DNA of 64,000 bases. Source: Mycolicibacterium baixiangningiae. Lineage in GTDB: Bacteria > Actinomycetota > Actinomycetes > Mycobacteriales > Mycobacteriaceae. Under the pieces are notes generated by a model that ran no database searches, was not told the DNA's origin, and was given only the letters and a program-made list of their open reading frames with translations. Below, piece by piece: positions 53,441 through 64,000 of this stretch. Every line of letters starts with the position of its first letter. Within the stretch, counting starts at the first letter, position 1. The position numbers and the translations under genes are program-made. Location of the stretch: contig NZ_CP066218.1 of the NCBI RefSeq assembly GCF_016313185.1, positions 1,798,001-1,862,000 on the forward strand, given 5' to 3'.

Positions 53441-54511
53441 ATGAGTGCTCACTCCGCGATGAACACGCTGCTCGCTGAGCATGCCGACCTGGAGCGCCAG
53501 CTCGCCGACCCCGCGCTGCACGCCGACGCGGGCAAGGCGCGCAAGGCTGGTCGCCGGTTCGCGCAGCTCGCGCCGGTCGTCAACACCTATCGCAAGCTCG
53601 AAGCCGCAAGGGGCGACCTCGAGGCGGCCCGCGAGCTGGGCGCCGACGACGAGTCCTTCGCCGCCGAGGTGCCCGAACTCGAAGCCGCCGTCGATCAGCT
53701 GGAAACCCAGCTCTCGGACCTGCTGGCGCCGCGGGACCCGCACGATCCCGACGACGTCGTCCTCGAGGTGAAGTCGGGGGAGGGCGGCGAGGAGTCCGCG
53801 CTGTTCGCCGCCGACCTGGCGCGCATGTACATCCGGTACGCCGAGCGACACGGGTGGACGGTGACGGTGCTCGACGAGACCCATTCCGATCTCGGCGGTT
53901 ACAAGGACGCCACGCTGTCCATCAGGAGCAAGGGCGACACCGCCGACGGGGTGTGGTCGCGGCTGAAGTTCGAGGGCGGCGTGCACCGTGTGCAGCGTGT
54001 CCCGGTCACCGAATCGCAGGGCCGGGTGCACACGTCGGCGGCCGGCGTGCTGGTCTACCCGGAGCCCGAAGAGGTCGAGCAGGTCCAGATCGACGAATCC
54101 GATCTGCGCATCGACGTCTACCGGTCGTCCGGCAAGGGCGGGCAGGGCGTGAACACCACCGACTCCGCGGTGCGCATCACCCATCTGCCCACCGGGATCG
54201 TCGTCACCTGCCAGAACGAGCGCTCCCAGCTGCAGAACAAGGCGCGCGCCATGCAGGTGCTCGCAGCGCGGCTGCAGTCTCTCGCCGAGGAGCAGGCATC
54301 CGCCGACGCCTCGGCGGACCGCGCCAGCCAGATCCGCACCGTCGACCGCAGCGAGCGGATCCGGACGTACAACTTCCCGGAGAACCGGATCGCCGACCAC
54401 CGCATCAACTTCAAGGCCCACAACCTCGACCAGGTGCTCGACGGTGAACTCGACGCCCTCTTCGACGCGTTGGCGGCGGCCGAGAAACAGGCGAGACTCC
54501 AGCGAGCATGA
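53441..54511 (+). CDS. prfA: Peptide chain release factor 1
   Basis: A 356-residue release factor reading UAA and UAG. The tripeptide anticodon PVT is seen in [10 protein letters not shown] and the catalytic GGQ at 233-235 in [10 protein letters not shown], where the glutamine is methylated by PrmC, encoded next. ATG 53441 has AAGGAGG 5 nt upstream, a strong site that decides the start against one 8 codons earlier. The stop overlaps prmC (ATGA). Confidence 0.97.
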   Translation: MSAHSAMNTLLAEHADLERQLADPALHADAGKARKAGRRFAQLAPVVNTYRKLEAARGDLEAARELGADDESFAAEVPELEAAVDQLETQLSDLLAPRDPHDPDDVVLEVKSGEGGEESALFAADLARMYIRYAERHGWTVTVLDETHSDLGGYKDATLSIRSKGDTADGVWSRLKFEGGVHRVQRVPVTESQGRVHTSAAGVLVYPEPEEVEQVQIDESDLRIDVYRSSGKGGQGVNTTDSAVRITHLPTGIVVTCQNERSQLQNKARAMQVLAARLQSLAEEQASADASADRASQIRTVDRSERIRTYNFPENRIADHRINFKAHNLDQVLDGELDALFDALAAAEKQARLQRA

Positions 54512-55356
54512 GTCTGCGCCGGGTCATCGACGACGCCGCAACCGTGTTGGCCGCGGCCGGGGTCGGATCGCCCAGGGTCGATGCGGAGCTGCTGGCAGCG
54601 CACGCGGCGGGGACCGAGCGCGGGCGGCTTCTCGTCGCTGACCTGCCGTCCGATTTCCAAGCCCGATTCGACGACCTCGTCGCGGCCCGGGCCAAGCGGA
54701 TACCGCTGCAGCACCTCACCGGGACCGCGGCGTTCGGGGCGGTGCAGGTGCACGTGGGCCCCGGCGTGTTCGTCCCGCGGCCCGAGACCGAAGCGTTGCT
54801 GGAATGGGCGCTGTCCCAACGACTTCCGGAAACGCCGGTGATCATGGACCTGTGCGCCGGCTCCGGCGCGCTGGCGCTCGCGATCGCCACCGCCCGTCCG
54901 AGGGCGCGGGTGATCGCCGTCGAGAACTCCGCCGCGGCACTCGACTACACCCGCCGCAATCTCGACGGCACCGGCGTTGAGGTCCTCGACGCAGACGTCA
55001 CCGCCGCCGGCCTGCGCCCGGATCTCGAAGGGGCCGTCGACCTCATCGTCGCCAACCCGCCCTACATCCCTGACGGGGCCGCGCTGGATCCCGAGGTCGC
55101 CGACCACGATCCGGCCACCGCCCTGTTCGGGGGAGTCGACGGCATGGTGGTCATCGACGCGATCGTCGCCCAGGCGCAGCGGTGGCTGCGCCCCGGCGGC
55201 CGGTGCGCTGTCGAGCACGACGACACCACCTCGGCGCAGACAGAAGCGGCCTTCCGCCGCAGCGGTGTATTCGATGACGTGACCGCCCGTACAGACCTGA
55301 CCGGCCGGCCGCGCTTCGTCACCGCCCGGCGTCGACCGACTACGGAGGGGCGATGA
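54508..55356 (+). CDS. prmC: Release factor glutamine methyltransferase PrmC (HemK)
   Basis: A 282-residue SAM-dependent methyltransferase that modifies the GGQ glutamine of release factors. The helical N-terminal domain is followed by the SAM motif [12 protein letters not shown] and the catalytic NPPY at 183-186 in [12 protein letters not shown]. Target and enzyme genes overlap by 4 bp. Some sequences of this group are annotated hemK after an old haem assignment. The stop overlaps the next gene by ATGA. Confidence 0.95.
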   Translation: MSLRRVIDDAATVLAAAGVGSPRVDAELLAAHAAGTERGRLLVADLPSDFQARFDDLVAARAKRIPLQHLTGTAAFGAVQVHVGPGVFVPRPETEALLEWALSQRLPETPVIMDLCAGSGALALAIATARPRARVIAVENSAAALDYTRRNLDGTGVEVLDADVTAAGLRPDLEGAVDLIVANPPYIPDGAALDPEVADHDPATALFGGVDGMVVIDAIVAQAQRWLRPGGRCAVEHDDTTSAQTEAAFRRSGVFDDVTARTDLTGRPRFVTARRRPTTEGR

Positions 55357-56009
55357 CCGAACTGTTCGACTGCACCGACCCCGATACGCGCGCGGCCGGT
55401 ATCGCCGCCGCGGTCGGTGCGCTCAAAGAGGGCGGGCTCGTGGTGCTGCCCACCGACACCGTCTACGGCATCGGTGCCGACGCCTTCGACAACGCGGCGG
55501 TCGCGGCGCTACTGGCCGCCAAGGGACGGGGGCGTGACATGCCGGTGCCCGTGCTGGTCGGTTCGTGGCACACCATCGAGGGGCTCGTCTACACGGTCCC
55601 CAACACCGCGCGGGAACTGATCCGGGCGTTCTGGCCAGGTGCGCTCAGCCTGGTGGTCCGCCAGGCCCCGTCGCTGCCGTGGGATCTCGGCGACGCGAAC
55701 GGCACGGTGATGCTCCGGATGCCGCTGCATCCGGTCGCGATCGAACTGCTGCGCGCGGTGGGCCCGATGGCGGTGTCCAGCGCGAACATCTCCGGCCGCC
55801 CGGCGGCGGTGTCGGCCGCCGACGCCCGCGAGCAACTCGGTGACATGGTCGACGTCTACCTCGACGCCGGACCGTCCGAGCAGCAGGCGGCGTCGACGAT
55901 CGTCGACCTCAGCGGCGCGCACCCCCGCATCCTGCGCACCGGGCCGGTCACGGCCGAAGCCGTCGCCGACGTACTCGGCGTCAACACCGAAAGCCTGCTC
56001 ACGGAGTGA
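55353..56009 (+). CDS. sua5: Threonylcarbamoyl-AMP synthase (Sua5/YrdC)
   Basis: A 218-residue enzyme making threonylcarbamoyl-AMP for the t6A modification of tRNAs that read ANN codons. The YrdC fold is evident in LKEGGLVVLPTDTVYGIGADA, then RELIRAFWPGALSLVV and MRMPLHPVA-type block with VSSANISGRPAAVS. It lacks the extra Sua5 C-terminal domain, and is of the short type. Overlaps prmC by ATGA. Same order as Rv1301. Confidence 0.94.
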   Translation: MTELFDCTDPDTRAAGIAAAVGALKEGGLVVLPTDTVYGIGADAFDNAAVAALLAAKGRGRDMPVPVLVGSWHTIEGLVYTVPNTARELIRAFWPGALSLVVRQAPSLPWDLGDANGTVMLRMPLHPVAIELLRAVGPMAVSSANISGRPAAVSAADAREQLGDMVDVYLDAGPSEQQAASTIVDLSGAHPRILRTGPVTAEAVADVLGVNTESLLTE

Positions 56010-56019
56010 GCACAGCTGC

Positions 56020-57219
56020 GTGCCGTACGGTTTCGCGGTGATGGTCGAGTACCTGGCGCTCTCCGACCGCGGCGCGGGCGTCCCGCTGCGCGAACTCGTG
56101 CTCGTCGGGCTGACGGCGGCGATCATCACTTACCTCGCCACCGGATGGGTCCGCGTACTCGCGACGCGCCTCGGTGCGGTGGCCTATCCACGCGAGCGCG
56201 ACGTGCACGTGCAGCCGACCCCGCGGATGGGCGGTCTGGCGATGTACGTCGGTGTCGCCGCAGCCGTGCTGCTCGCCTCGCAGCTGCCCGCGCTGACCCG
56301 CGGCTTCGTCTACTCCAACGGGATGCCCGCGGTCGTGGTCGCCGGTGGGCTCATCATGGTGATCGGGCTGATCGACGACCGGTGGGGACTCGACGCGCTG
56401 ACCAAATTCGCCGGCCAGCTCACCGCGGCCAGCGTGATGGTCACGATGGGTGTGGCGTGGAGCGTGCTCTACATCCCGATCGGCGGGGTCGGCACCATCG
56501 TGCTCGACCAGGTCGCCTCGATCCTGCTGACGCTGGCGCTCACGGTGGCGATCGTCAACGCGATGAACTTCGTCGACGGACTCGACGGGCTGGCCGCCGG
56601 TCTGGGGCTGATCACCGCATTGGCGATCTGCATCTTCTCGGTGGGGCTGCTGCGCGACCACGGCGGCGACGTGCTCTTCTATCCGCCCGCGGTCATCTCG
56701 GTGGTGCTCGCCGGGGCCTGTCTGGGCTTCCTGCCGCACAACTTCCACAAGGCCAGGATCTTCATGGGGGACTCGGGGTCGATGCTGATCGGCCTGATGC
56801 TGGCCGCCGCGTCGACAACCGCGGCCGGGCCGATCTCGCAGACGGCCTACGGCGCACGCGACGTGTTCGCACTCCTGTCGCCATTCCTGCTCGTCGTCGC
56901 CGTCATGTTCGTGCCCGCACTGGACATGCTGCTCGCGATCATCCGGCGCACCCGTGCCGGACTCAGCCCGTTCAGCCCGGACAAGATGCATCTGCACCAC
57001 CGTTTGCTGGAGATCGGCCACTCCCACCGCCGCGTGGTTCTGCTGATCTACCTATGGGTCGGCATCGTCGCCCTCGGCGCGGCGAGCACGATTTTCTTCG
57101 ATCCCCGGCACACCGGCGCGGTCATGCTCGGCGCGACTCTGGTGGCCGTCGTGGTGACTCTCGTTCCGTTGATCAGACGGCGCGAAGTAGCAGGGGAGAG
57201 CGTGTACGACGAAAAGTAG
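56020..57219 (+). CDS. wecA: Decaprenyl-phosphate GlcNAc-1-phosphate transferase WecA (Rfe)
   Basis: A 399-residue polytopic membrane enzyme that starts the arabinogalactan linker by moving GlcNAc-1-phosphate from UDP-GlcNAc to decaprenyl phosphate. About eleven helices; conserved catalytic loops GLIDDRWGLDALTKFAGQ, NAMNFVDGLDGLAAGLG and FMGDSGSMLIG, and the HLHHRLLEIGHSHRR loop binding the nucleotide. GTG 56020 gives MPYGF, similar to the MQYG start of M. tuberculosis Rfe (Rv1302); ATG 56041 is an alternative. It lies 10 bp after sua5 and precedes the atp operon. Confidence 0.94.
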   Translation: MPYGFAVMVEYLALSDRGAGVPLRELVLVGLTAAIITYLATGWVRVLATRLGAVAYPRERDVHVQPTPRMGGLAMYVGVAAAVLLASQLPALTRGFVYSNGMPAVVVAGGLIMVIGLIDDRWGLDALTKFAGQLTAASVMVTMGVAWSVLYIPIGGVGTIVLDQVASILLTLALTVAIVNAMNFVDGLDGLAAGLGLITALAICIFSVGLLRDHGGDVLFYPPAVISVVLAGACLGFLPHNFHKARIFMGDSGSMLIGLMLAAASTTAAGPISQTAYGARDVFALLSPFLLVVAVMFVPALDMLLAIIRRTRAGLSPFSPDKMHLHHRLLEIGHSHRRVVLLIYLWVGIVALGAASTIFFDPRHTGAVMLGATLVAVVVTLVPLIRRREVAGESVYDEK

Positions 57220-57456
57220 TAGGCCCCGTTTAGGGCCGCCTACCATGTGGTAACGTGCTGCTAGAACCCGAAGAAACCTCGCGGGTTGCCGGCCACCGGC
57301 CCGTCGGTTCGCCACCGATTGGGAGCCGTTTCCGACCGACAAAAGGGAGTACCCCTTGGGTGATTCCAGCGAGCCTGTAGCCCTCCGATACGCTCGGCAG
57401 GTTACTCACAGGAATCGGGATAGCTCCTCCTACCAACCGCGGATTGAGGTGAAGCA
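57220..57456 (+). promoter_or_regulatory. Leader and promoter region of the atp operon
   Basis: 237 bp without a gene. GTAGG (57219-57223) and CCTAC (57239-57243), with CCC and GGG inside, form a hairpin just at the wecA stop. TAACGT (57250-57255) is a possible -10 box, which would leave a leader of about 195 nt before atpI. The leader is rich in self-complementary stretches, but I cannot fix a structure. GGTG lies before the GTG start of atpI. Confidence 0.4.
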
Positions 57457-57903
57457 GTGACGACGCCAGCGCAGGACGCGCCGTTGGTGTTGCCGGCAGT
57501 CGCCTTCCGGCCTGTCCGCCTACTCGTCATCTGCGTGGTATTGGCCGCAGCCGCGGCGGTCGCCGCAGCGCTGCTCGGCTACCCGATGGTGGGCCTGTTC
57601 TTCGCGATCGGCCTCGGGCTCGGTCTGACCAACGCCGTCATGATCCAGCGCTCGGTCGAATCGATCACCGCCAAGGACCATCCGCTCAAACGCAACATGG
57701 CCATGAACTCGGCCACCCGACTGCTGATCATGACCGTGATCGGACTGACCATCGCCTACGTCTTCAGGCCCCAGGGTCTCGGCGTGGTGTTCGGCATGGC
57801 GCTGTTCCAGGTGATCCTGGTGGCGTCGACGGCGCTGCCGGTGGTCAAGAAACTCAAAGCCCAGGCCGCTGAAGGACTCGAAGGAGAGACTCCACAGCAA
57901 TGA
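57457..57903 (+). CDS. atpI: ATP synthase accessory protein AtpI
   Basis: A 148-residue membrane protein with four hydrophobic segments, first gene of the atp operon. AtpI-type proteins help assemble the c-ring and perhaps carry magnesium. Blocks such as [30 protein letters not shown] and [19 protein letters not shown] match Rv1303-type sequences. GTG 57457 is preceded by GAGGTGAAGCA. The stop overlaps atpB (ATGA). Confidence 0.9.
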   Translation: MTTPAQDAPLVLPAVAFRPVRLLVICVVLAAAAAVAAALLGYPMVGLFFAIGLGLGLTNAVMIQRSVESITAKDHPLKRNMAMNSATRLLIMTVIGLTIAYVFRPQGLGVVFGMALFQVILVASTALPVVKKLKAQAAEGLEGETPQQ

Positions 57904-58655
57904 CGCAGACGTTCCTCGCCGCGGAAAGCGGCATCCAGGTCGGCCACCACACGGAGGCCCATTGGTTCGGGCTGACGGTCAACACCGACACGATCCTGTC
58001 GACCGCGATCGCCGCCGCGATCGTGCTCGGGCTGGCGTTCTTCCTGCGCGCCAAGGTGACCTCCACCGGGGTGCCCAACGGTGTGCAGCTGTTCTGGGAA
58101 GCGCTGACGGTGCAGATGCGCAACCAGATCGAGGGCGCGATCGGGATGAAGGTCGGCGGCTTCGTGCTTCCGCTGGCCGTCACGCTGTTCGCGTTCATCC
58201 TGATCGCGAACTGGCTGTCGGTGCTTCCGGTGCAGTACTCCGACGAGACCGGCATCCACGAACTGCTCAAGCCGGCGGCCTCCGACATCAACTTCGTGCT
58301 GGCGCTGGCCCTGTTCGTGTTCATCGCCTACCACGCCGCCGGGTTCTGGCGCCGCGGCCTGCTCGGACACCCCAAGAAGCTGCTCAAGGGCCACGTCGCC
58401 GTGCTGGCGCCGATCAACCTGGTCGAAGAGCTCGCCAAGCCGATCTCCCTGTCCCTGCGACTCTTCGGCAACATCTTCGCCGGCGGCATCCTCGTCGCCC
58501 TGATCGCGCTGTTCCCGCCGTGGATCATGTGGGCGCCCAACGCAATCTGGAAGATGTTCGACCTGTTCGTCGGTGCGATCCAGGCGTTCATCTTCGCGCT
58601 GCTGACGATCCTGTACTTCAGCCAGTCGATGGAGCTCGACGAACACCACGACTGA
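57900..58655 (+). CDS. atpB: ATP synthase subunit a
   Basis: A 251-residue integral membrane stator subunit providing the proton half-channels. The essential arginine Arg187 is in [15 protein letters not shown], and the conserved helix [18 protein letters not shown] closes the protein. About six hydrophobic segments. ATG 57900 overlaps the atpI stop. Followed by 74 bp containing a hairpin before atpE. Confidence 0.97.
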   Translation: MTQTFLAAESGIQVGHHTEAHWFGLTVNTDTILSTAIAAAIVLGLAFFLRAKVTSTGVPNGVQLFWEALTVQMRNQIEGAIGMKVGGFVLPLAVTLFAFILIANWLSVLPVQYSDETGIHELLKPAASDINFVLALALFVFIAYHAAGFWRRGLLGHPKKLLKGHVAVLAPINLVEELAKPISLSLRLFGNIFAGGILVALIALFPPWIMWAPNAIWKMFDLFVGAIQAFIFALLTILYFSQSMELDEHHD

Positions 58656-58692
58656 TCTGCACGACCGCTCGAATCAACGCTCGACCCACGTC

Positions 58693-58722
58693 CTGGTAGT
58701 CAACTACCAGTTATCAAGGAGG
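58693..58722 (+). promoter_or_regulatory. Hairpin and strong ribosome binding site upstream of atpE
   Basis: CTGGTAGT (58693-58700) and ACTACCAG (58703-58710) form a compact stem that ends 5 nt before AAGGAGG (58716-58722); ATG follows 7 nt later. It is the strongest such site I see in the operon, fitting the need for many c subunits per enzyme. Confidence 0.6.
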
Positions 58723-58726
58723 ATAA

Positions 58727-58975
<249 letters not shown>

Positions 58976-58995
58976 TCAGTTTGGAATCCTCAGTC

Positions 58996-59505
58996 ATGGG
59001 TGACCTGAGCACGACCATCTTGGCCGCGGAGGAAGGCGGGGGCGGAAACTTCCTCGTCCCCAACGGCACCTTCTTCTTCGTGCTGCTCATCTTCCTGATC
59101 GTCTTGGGTGTCATCGCCAAATGGGTGGTGCCCCCGATCAGCAAGGTGTTGAACGACCGCGAAGCAATGGTCACCAAGACGGTCGAGGACAACCGCCGAT
59201 CGGCCGAACTGTTCGCCGCCGCACAGGCCGACTCCCGGCAGGTGATGACCAAGGCACGTCGTGACGCCGCGGCCATCCGGGACGAGGCCCGCGGCGAGGG
59301 ACGCACGATCCTCGAGGACATGCGGTCGCGTGCCAGCGCGGAATCGGCGTCCACCCTGCAGAAGACCAATGAAGAGCTGTCCCGGCAGGGTCAGCAGACC
59401 GCGGCCGAATTGCAGTCGTCGATCGAGACGTTGTCGGCCACACTGGCCAGCCGCGTTCTCGGTGTCGACATCGCCAGCGCTGCCGCGACGAGCCAGGGAC
59501 GGTAG
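58996..59505 (+). CDS. atpF: ATP synthase subunit b
   Basis: A 169-residue stator subunit: short outer N-terminus with [12 protein letters not shown], one membrane helix (about 26-48) and a long charged helix (50-160). Together with the b-delta fusion it forms the peripheral stalk. ATG 58996 matches the M. tuberculosis start (MGEVS) in type; a TTG five codons upstream is unlikely. It lies 20 bp after atpE and ends 2 bp before atpH. Confidence 0.95.
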   Translation: MGDLSTTILAAEEGGGGNFLVPNGTFFFVLLIFLIVLGVIAKWVVPPISKVLNDREAMVTKTVEDNRRSAELFAAAQADSRQVMTKARRDAAAIRDEARGEGRTILEDMRSRASAESASTLQKTNEELSRQGQQTAAELQSSIETLSATLASRVLGVDIASAAATSQGR

Positions 59506-59507
59506 CG

Positions 59508-60839
59508 ATGTCGACATTCATCGGTCAGCTCATCGGGTTCGCGGTCATCGTGTTCCTGATCGTGCGTTTCGTCGTGCCGCCCGTGCGGCGCATGATGACC
59601 GCGCAGCAGGAGACGGTGCGCCGTCAGCTCGAGGAGAGCGCCACCGCGGCGAACAAGGTGGCGCAGGCGGATCAGCAGCACGCCAAGGCTGTCCAAGAGG
59701 CCGAGGTGGACGCCAAACGGGTGGTCGAAGAGGCCCGGGCCGACGCCGAGAAGATCGCGGAGCAGATGCGCGTGCAGGCCGACGCCGAGGTGGAGCGCAT
59801 CAAGGTCCAGGGGGCGGCGCAGGTGCAACTGCTGCGCCAGCAGCTGATCCGTGAGCTCCGTGCGCACCTCGGCACCGAGTCGGTGGTCCGGGCACGCGAA
59901 CTGGTCCGCGATCACGTATCCGACGACGACAACCGTTCGGCGACCGTCGACCGGTTCCTCGACGAGCTCGACGCCATGGCGCCCTCGGATGCTGTGCTCG
60001 ACGACGCCGCGGGTACCCGGTTGCGCTCGACGAGCCGGGACGCACTCAAGGCACTGGTATCGCGGTTCGACGAACTGACCGCCGGTGTCGACGCGGACGG
60101 GCTCACGGCCCTCGGCGACGACCTGGCCGAGGTCGCGAAGCTGCTCAAGACCGAGCCGGTGCTGAGCAAGCACTTCGGTGAACCCACCGCGGACGGCGAG
60201 GCCAAGGCGAACCTGGCGGAAGCCGTGCTGTCGGGCAAGATTTCCGACACCGCGCTCGACGTTGTGAAAACCGCTGTGACGCAACGGTGGTCGGGTCAAT
60301 CGGACCTGGACTACGCCGTCCGGCACATGGCGCGGTTGGCACTGCTGGTGCGCGCCGAGCGCAACAACGAGACCGGTGAGGTCGAAGACCAGCTGTTCCG
60401 GTTCAGCCGGATCCTGGACTCCGAGTCGCGGCTGAGTGGGTTGCTCAGCGACTACACCACCCCCCTCGACGGCCGGCTCGGACTGCTGGACCGGCTGCTC
60501 GAGAACCAGGCAGGCGCGACCACCAGGGCGCTGCTGGCGCAGACGGTCGAGCTACTGCGCGGCGAACGCGCCGACGAGGCGGTGCGCGAACTGGCCGAGC
60601 TCGCGGTGGCGCGGCGCGGCGAGGTCGTGGCGCACGTCAACGCCGCGGCGGAACTCAGCAACGCACAGCGCACCCGGCTCGCCGAGGTGCTCGGCCGCAT
60701 CTACGGTCGTCCGGCATCCCTGCAGCTGCACATCGATCCCGACATGCTCGGCGGCCTCACCATCGCCGTCGGCGACGAGGTGATCGACGGGTCATTGGCA
60801 TCGCGGCTGACTTCGGCCGAAACCCAGCTGCCCGACTAA
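59508..60839 (+). CDS. atpH: ATP synthase b'-delta fusion subunit
   Basis: A 443-residue fusion specific to mycobacteria and relatives. Residues 1-170 are a second b-type subunit, with a membrane helix at 4-22 ([21 protein letters not shown]) and a long charged helix; a linker domain follows, and the last 170 residues or so are subunit delta (ending [20 protein letters not shown]), which caps F1. Thus the stalk has one b and one b-delta chain. ATG 59508 follows the atpF stop by 2 bp. Confidence 0.96.
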   Translation: MSTFIGQLIGFAVIVFLIVRFVVPPVRRMMTAQQETVRRQLEESATAANKVAQADQQHAKAVQEAEVDAKRVVEEARADAEKIAEQMRVQADAEVERIKVQGAAQVQLLRQQLIRELRAHLGTESVVRARELVRDHVSDDDNRSATVDRFLDELDAMAPSDAVLDDAAGTRLRSTSRDALKALVSRFDELTAGVDADGLTALGDDLAEVAKLLKTEPVLSKHFGEPTADGEAKANLAEAVLSGKISDTALDVVKTAVTQRWSGQSDLDYAVRHMARLALLVRAERNNETGEVEDQLFRFSRILDSESRLSGLLSDYTTPLDGRLGLLDRLLENQAGATTRALLAQTVELLRGERADEAVRELAELAVARRGEVVAHVNAAAELSNAQRTRLAEVLGRIYGRPASLQLHIDPDMLGGLTIAVGDEVIDGSLASRLTSAETQLPD

Positions 60840-60882
60840 CTCCGAACTCCACCAGACTCAACACAAAGGCAGGAACGAACCC

Positions 60883-62529
60883 ATGGCAGAGTTGACTATC
60901 TCGGCTGCTGACATCCAAGGGGCGATCGAGGACTACGTCGCCAACTTCGCCACCGACACCGAGCGGGAAGAGATCGGCACCGTCATCGACGCCGGTGACG
61001 GTATCGCGCACGTCGAGGGCCTGCCCTCGGTGATGACGCAGGAACTCCTCGAGTTCCCCGGCGGTGTCCTGGGTGTCGCACTGAACCTCGACGAACACAG
61101 CATCGGCGCGGTCATCCTCGGTGACTTCCAGAAGATCGAAGAGGGCCAGCAGGTCAAGCGCACCGGCGAGGTGCTGTCCGTGCCCGTGGGTGACGGCTTC
61201 CTGGGCCGCGTGGTGAACCCGCTCGGCCAGCCCATCGACGGCCGCGGAGAGATCGAGACCACGGAGCGTCGCGCACTGGAGCTGCAGGCGCCCTCGGTGG
61301 TGCAGCGCCAGGGCGTGGGGGAACCGCTGCAGACCGGCATCAAGGCGATCGACTCGCAGACGCCGATCGGCCGCGGCCAGCGCCAGCTGATCATCGGTGA
61401 TCGCAAGACCGGTAAGACCGCGGTTTGCGTCGACACGATCCTCAACCAGCGCCAGAACTGGGAGACCGGCGACCCGGACCAGCAGGTGCGCTGCGTCTAC
61501 GTCGCGATCGGTCAGAAGGGCACCACGATCGCCAGCGTGCGCCGCACCCTCGAAGAGGGTGGCGCAATGGACTACACCACCATCGTCGCGGCGCCTGCCT
61601 CGGATTCGGCCGGCTTCAAATGGCTTGCGCCGTACACCGGTTCGGCGATCGCCCAGCACTGGATGTACGACGGCAAGCACGTTCTGATTGTGTTCGACGA
61701 TCTGACCAAGCACGCCGAGGCTTACCGCGCGATCTCGCTGCTGCTGCGCCGCCCCCCGGGCCGCGAGGCCTTCCCCGGCGACGTGTTCTACCTGCACTCG
61801 CGGCTGCTGGAGCGCTGCGCGAAGTTGTCCGACGAGCTCGGCGGCGGCTCGATGACCGGACTGCCGCTGATCGAGACCAAGGCCAACGACATCTCGGCCT
61901 ACATCCCGACCAACGTCATCTCGATCACCGACGGCCAGTGCTTCCTGGAGACCGACCTGTTCAACCAGGGTGTGCGGCCGGCCATCAACGTCGGCGTCTC
62001 GGTGTCCCGTGTGGGTGGCGCCGCGCAGATCAAGGCGATGAAAGAGGTCGCCGGCTCACTGCGACTGGATCTGTCGCAGTATCGCGAGCTGGAGTCGTTC
62101 GCAGCGTTCGCCTCTGACCTGGATGCGACCTCGAAGGCGCAGCTGGACCGCGGCGCCCGACTGGTTGAACTGCTCAAGCAGCCGCAGAACAGCCCGATGC
62201 CCGTCGAGGAGCAGGTCGTCGCGATCTTCCTCGGCACGAGAGGTCACCTCGACACGGTGCCGGTCGAGGACGTGCAGCGCTTCGAGCAGGAACTGCTCGA
62301 GCACGTGCGTTCGTCGAAGGAGGAGATCTTCACCGAGATCCGCGAGAGCAAGAAGCTCTCCGAGGACCTCGAGAGCAAGTTGACCGACGTGGTGAACGAG
62401 TTCAAGAAGGGCTTCGAGACCACCTCCGGTGAATCCGTGGTTGTCGACGAAAACGTCGACGCCATGTCTGAGGATGACCTCGAGAAGGAATCGGTGAAGG
62501 TCCGCAAGCCCGCCCCGAAGAAGAAGTAA
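60883..62529 (+). CDS. atpA: ATP synthase subunit alpha
   Basis: A 548-residue F1 subunit. Walker A GDRKTGKT is at 172-179, with the later ALPHA signature [14 protein letters not shown]. The C-terminal extension beyond the usual bacterial length (about 515-548, ending in [10 protein letters not shown]) is the mycobacterial alpha-CTD, known to suppress ATP hydrolysis. ATG 60883 is preceded by AAAGGCAGGAACGA. It lies 43 bp after atpH. Confidence 0.97.
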   Translation: MAELTISAADIQGAIEDYVANFATDTEREEIGTVIDAGDGIAHVEGLPSVMTQELLEFPGGVLGVALNLDEHSIGAVILGDFQKIEEGQQVKRTGEVLSVPVGDGFLGRVVNPLGQPIDGRGEIETTERRALELQAPSVVQRQGVGEPLQTGIKAIDSQTPIGRGQRQLIIGDRKTGKTAVCVDTILNQRQNWETGDPDQQVRCVYVAIGQKGTTIASVRRTLEEGGAMDYTTIVAAPASDSAGFKWLAPYTGSAIAQHWMYDGKHVLIVFDDLTKHAEAYRAISLLLRRPPGREAFPGDVFYLHSRLLERCAKLSDELGGGSMTGLPLIETKANDISAYIPTNVISITDGQCFLETDLFNQGVRPAINVGVSVSRVGGAAQIKAMKEVAGSLRLDLSQYRELESFAAFASDLDATSKAQLDRGARLVELLKQPQNSPMPVEEQVVAIFLGTRGHLDTVPVEDVQRFEQELLEHVRSSKEEIFTEIRESKKLSEDLESKLTDVVNEFKKGFETTSGESVVVDENVDAMSEDDLEKESVKVRKPAPKKK

Positions 62530-62543
62530 GGCGCTCATAACCC

Positions 62544-63473
62544 ATGGCTGCCACACTGCGCGAACTGCGCGGACGCATCCGCTCCGCCGGGTCGATCAAG
62601 AAGATCACCAAGGCCCAGGAGATGATCGCGACGTCGCGCATCGCCAAGGCGCAGGCCCGAGTCGATGCGGCTCGGCCCTACGACCGCGAGATCACCAACA
62701 TGCTGACCGAACTCGCCAGCGCCAGCGCCTTGGACCATCCGCTGCTCGTCCAGCGCGAGAATCCGCGGAGGGCCGGGGTGCTGGTCGTGTCCTCCGACCG
62801 TGGGTTGGCCGGTGCGTACAACGCCAACGTGTTCCGCCGGTCCGAAGAACTGTTCTCGCTCCTGCGCGAAGAGGGCAAGGAACCGGTCCTGTACACGGTC
62901 GGCCGAAAGGCACTGTCCTACTACAGCTTCCGCAATTGGGACGTGACCGAATCGTGGACCGGCTTCTCCGAGCGGCCCGAGTACGAGCACGCACAGGAAA
63001 TCGGCAAGACCCTGGTCGAGGCGTTCATGGCCGGCGCCGACGACGAGGGCGATGACGCAGGCGCGGACGGTGTCCTCGGACTCGACGAACTGCACATCGT
63101 CTTCACCGAGTTCCGGTCGATGCTGTCGCAGTCCGCGATCGCCCGTCGGATCGCGCCCATGGTGGTGGAGTACAGCGAGGAAGACGAGAAGGAACCGCAC
63201 ACGCTGTTCTCGTTCGAACCGGGTGCCGAGACGCTGTTCGACGCCCTGCTGCCGCGGTACGTGGCGACGCGCATCTTCGCCGCGATGCTCGAGGCGGCGG
63301 CGTCGGAGTCGGCCTCCCGCCGACGCGCGATGAAGTCGGCGTCGGACAACGCCGACGACCTGATCAAGGATCTGACGCTGATGGCCAACCGTGAACGGCA
63401 GTCCCAGATCACCCAAGAAATCAGCGAAATCGTCGGTGGCGCGAACGCGCTCGCGGACGCCGCCACGAAGTAA
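62544..63473 (+). CDS. atpG: ATP synthase subunit gamma
   Basis: A 309-residue rotor shaft subunit. N- and C-terminal helices ([31 protein letters not shown] and [18 protein letters not shown]) form the coiled coil inside F1. An acidic Gly/Asp loop at about 163-175 ([14 protein letters not shown]) is the mycobacteria-specific insertion linked to low ATPase activity. ATG 62544 lies 14 bp after atpA. Confidence 0.96.
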   Translation: MAATLRELRGRIRSAGSIKKITKAQEMIATSRIAKAQARVDAARPYDREITNMLTELASASALDHPLLVQRENPRRAGVLVVSSDRGLAGAYNANVFRRSEELFSLLREEGKEPVLYTVGRKALSYYSFRNWDVTESWTGFSERPEYEHAQEIGKTLVEAFMAGADDEGDDAGADGVLGLDELHIVFTEFRSMLSQSAIARRIAPMVVEYSEEDEKEPHTLFSFEPGAETLFDALLPRYVATRIFAAMLEAAASESASRRRAMKSASDNADDLIKDLTLMANRERQSQITQEISEIVGGANALADAATK

Positions 63474-63516
63474 CCGGCCTGAAGCCCAGCGATAGAGCCA
63501 GGAAGCGAAAAAGAGA

Positions 63517-64000
63517 ATGACTGCTGCCACCGAACAAAAAGAGAAGACCAGCACCGACAACGTCGGTCGCGTCGTGCGGGTCACCGGCCCCGTCGTCGAC
63601 GTCGAGTTCCCGCGCGGGTCCGTGCCGGAACTGTTCAACGCCCTGCACGCGGAGATTTCCTACAAGGACCTCGCCAAGACATTGACGCTCGAGGTCGCCC
63701 AGCACCTGGGTGACAGCCTGGTGCGCTGCGTCTCGATGCAGCCGACCGACGGCCTGGTCCGTGGCGTCGACGTCACGGACACCGGTGCCTCGATCTCGGT
63801 GCCCGTCGGCGAGGGCGTCAAGGGCCACGTGTTCAACGCCCTCGGTGCCTGCCTCGATGAGCCGGGCTACGGCGAGGACTTCGAGAAGTGGTCCATCCAC
63901 CGCAAGCCGCCGCCCTTCGACGAGCTCGAGCCCCGCACGGAGATGCTCGAGACCGGCCTGAAGGTCGTCGACCTGCTCACCCCGTACGTCCGCGGCGGCA
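63517..64000 (+). CDS. atpD: ATP synthase subunit beta, N-terminal part (runs off window)
   Basis: The first 161 codons of the catalytic F1 subunit. The beta-barrel domain ([21 protein letters not shown]) and the start of the nucleotide domain with [17 protein letters not shown] are visible; the Walker A motif follows beyond the window. ATG 63517 has AAAAAGAGA upstream. 43 bp after atpG. Confidence 0.97.
   Translation, partial: MTAATEQKEKTSTDNVGRVVRVTGPVVDVEFPRGSVPELFNALHAEISYKDLAKTLTLEVAQHLGDSLVRCVSMQPTDGLVRGVDVTDTGASISVPVGEGVKGHVFNALGACLDEPGYGEDFEKWSIHRKPPPFDELEPRTEMLETGLKVVDLLTPYVRGG

Noticed and set aside
57340..57380. Tiny upstream frame (GTG ATT CCA GCG AGC CTG stop) in the atpI leader as a regulatory leader peptide
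   Set aside because: Six codons with no codon bias; no supporting attenuation structure could be recognised.

Overview
This is a GC-rich chromosomal window from a mycobacterium, most likely an environmental fast grower (Mycolicibacterium-type). From memory of the M. tuberculosis map, gene content and order follow the Rv1272c to Rv1310 segment: ABC exporter pair, lprB-lprC, a SixA-like phosphatase, Mre11/Rad50-like pair, oppBCDA, cysD-cysNC, an Rrf2 regulator, argS-lysA-thrA-thrC-thrB, rho, rpmE, prfA, prmC, sua5, wecA and the ATP synthase operon. The backbone is interrupted by blocks that I do not place there in M. tuberculosis. Many genes start within 5 to 8 nt of a TANNNT-like -10 box, the layout of mycobacterial leaderless transcripts, and ATGA/GTGA stop-start overlaps are common.

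Layout. 1-4.9 kb (minus): the start of a molybdopterin oxidoreductase and a heterodimeric ABC exporter with one degenerate ATP site. 4.9-6.1 kb: lipoproteins LprB and LprC. 6.1-10.6 kb: SixA-like phosphatase and SbcD/SbcC-like nuclease pair. 10.6-12.6 kb: a histone-H1-like Lys/Ala/Pro repeat protein and a DszC/SfnB-type flavoprotein. 12.7-18.1 kb (minus): oligopeptide importer OppBCDA. 18.1-26.0 kb: a small Gly/Pro-rich membrane protein, a TcrXY-type two-component system, two GT39-like membrane glycosyltransferases and a GT2-GtrA fusion, a candidate regulated envelope-glycosylation cassette.

26.1-32.4 kb: sulfate activation (CysD, CysNC, CysQ), a cysteine hydrolase, an Rrf2 regulator without an iron-sulfur cysteine cluster, and a ThrE-type exporter. 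32.4-40.2 kb is accessory: a gene remnant, a VOC protein, a DUF222/HNH protein with a LexA-box-like promoter, small secreted proteins, a LuxR-type two-component operon with a DUF4097-like target, an LLM flavoprotein and a DUF899 protein. 40.5-47.1 kb: tRNA-Arg(CCG), argS, then the lysine/threonine genes. 47.1-49.6 kb: rho with a structured leader, a long disordered repeat region and a strong terminator.

49.6-53.0 kb inserts a TetR/acyl-CoA synthetase pair and a MarR/DinB-like pair with clear operators. 53.1-57.2 kb: translation-termination and cell-wall genes (rpmE, prfA, prmC, sua5, wecA). 57.2-64 kb: atpIBEFHAGD, running off the window in atpD; a hairpin precedes the strong ribosome binding site of atpE. 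No CRISPR array, insertion sequence, prophage or rRNA was seen. Gene names and M. tuberculosis comparisons rest on recognition of the encoded proteins, not on a database search.
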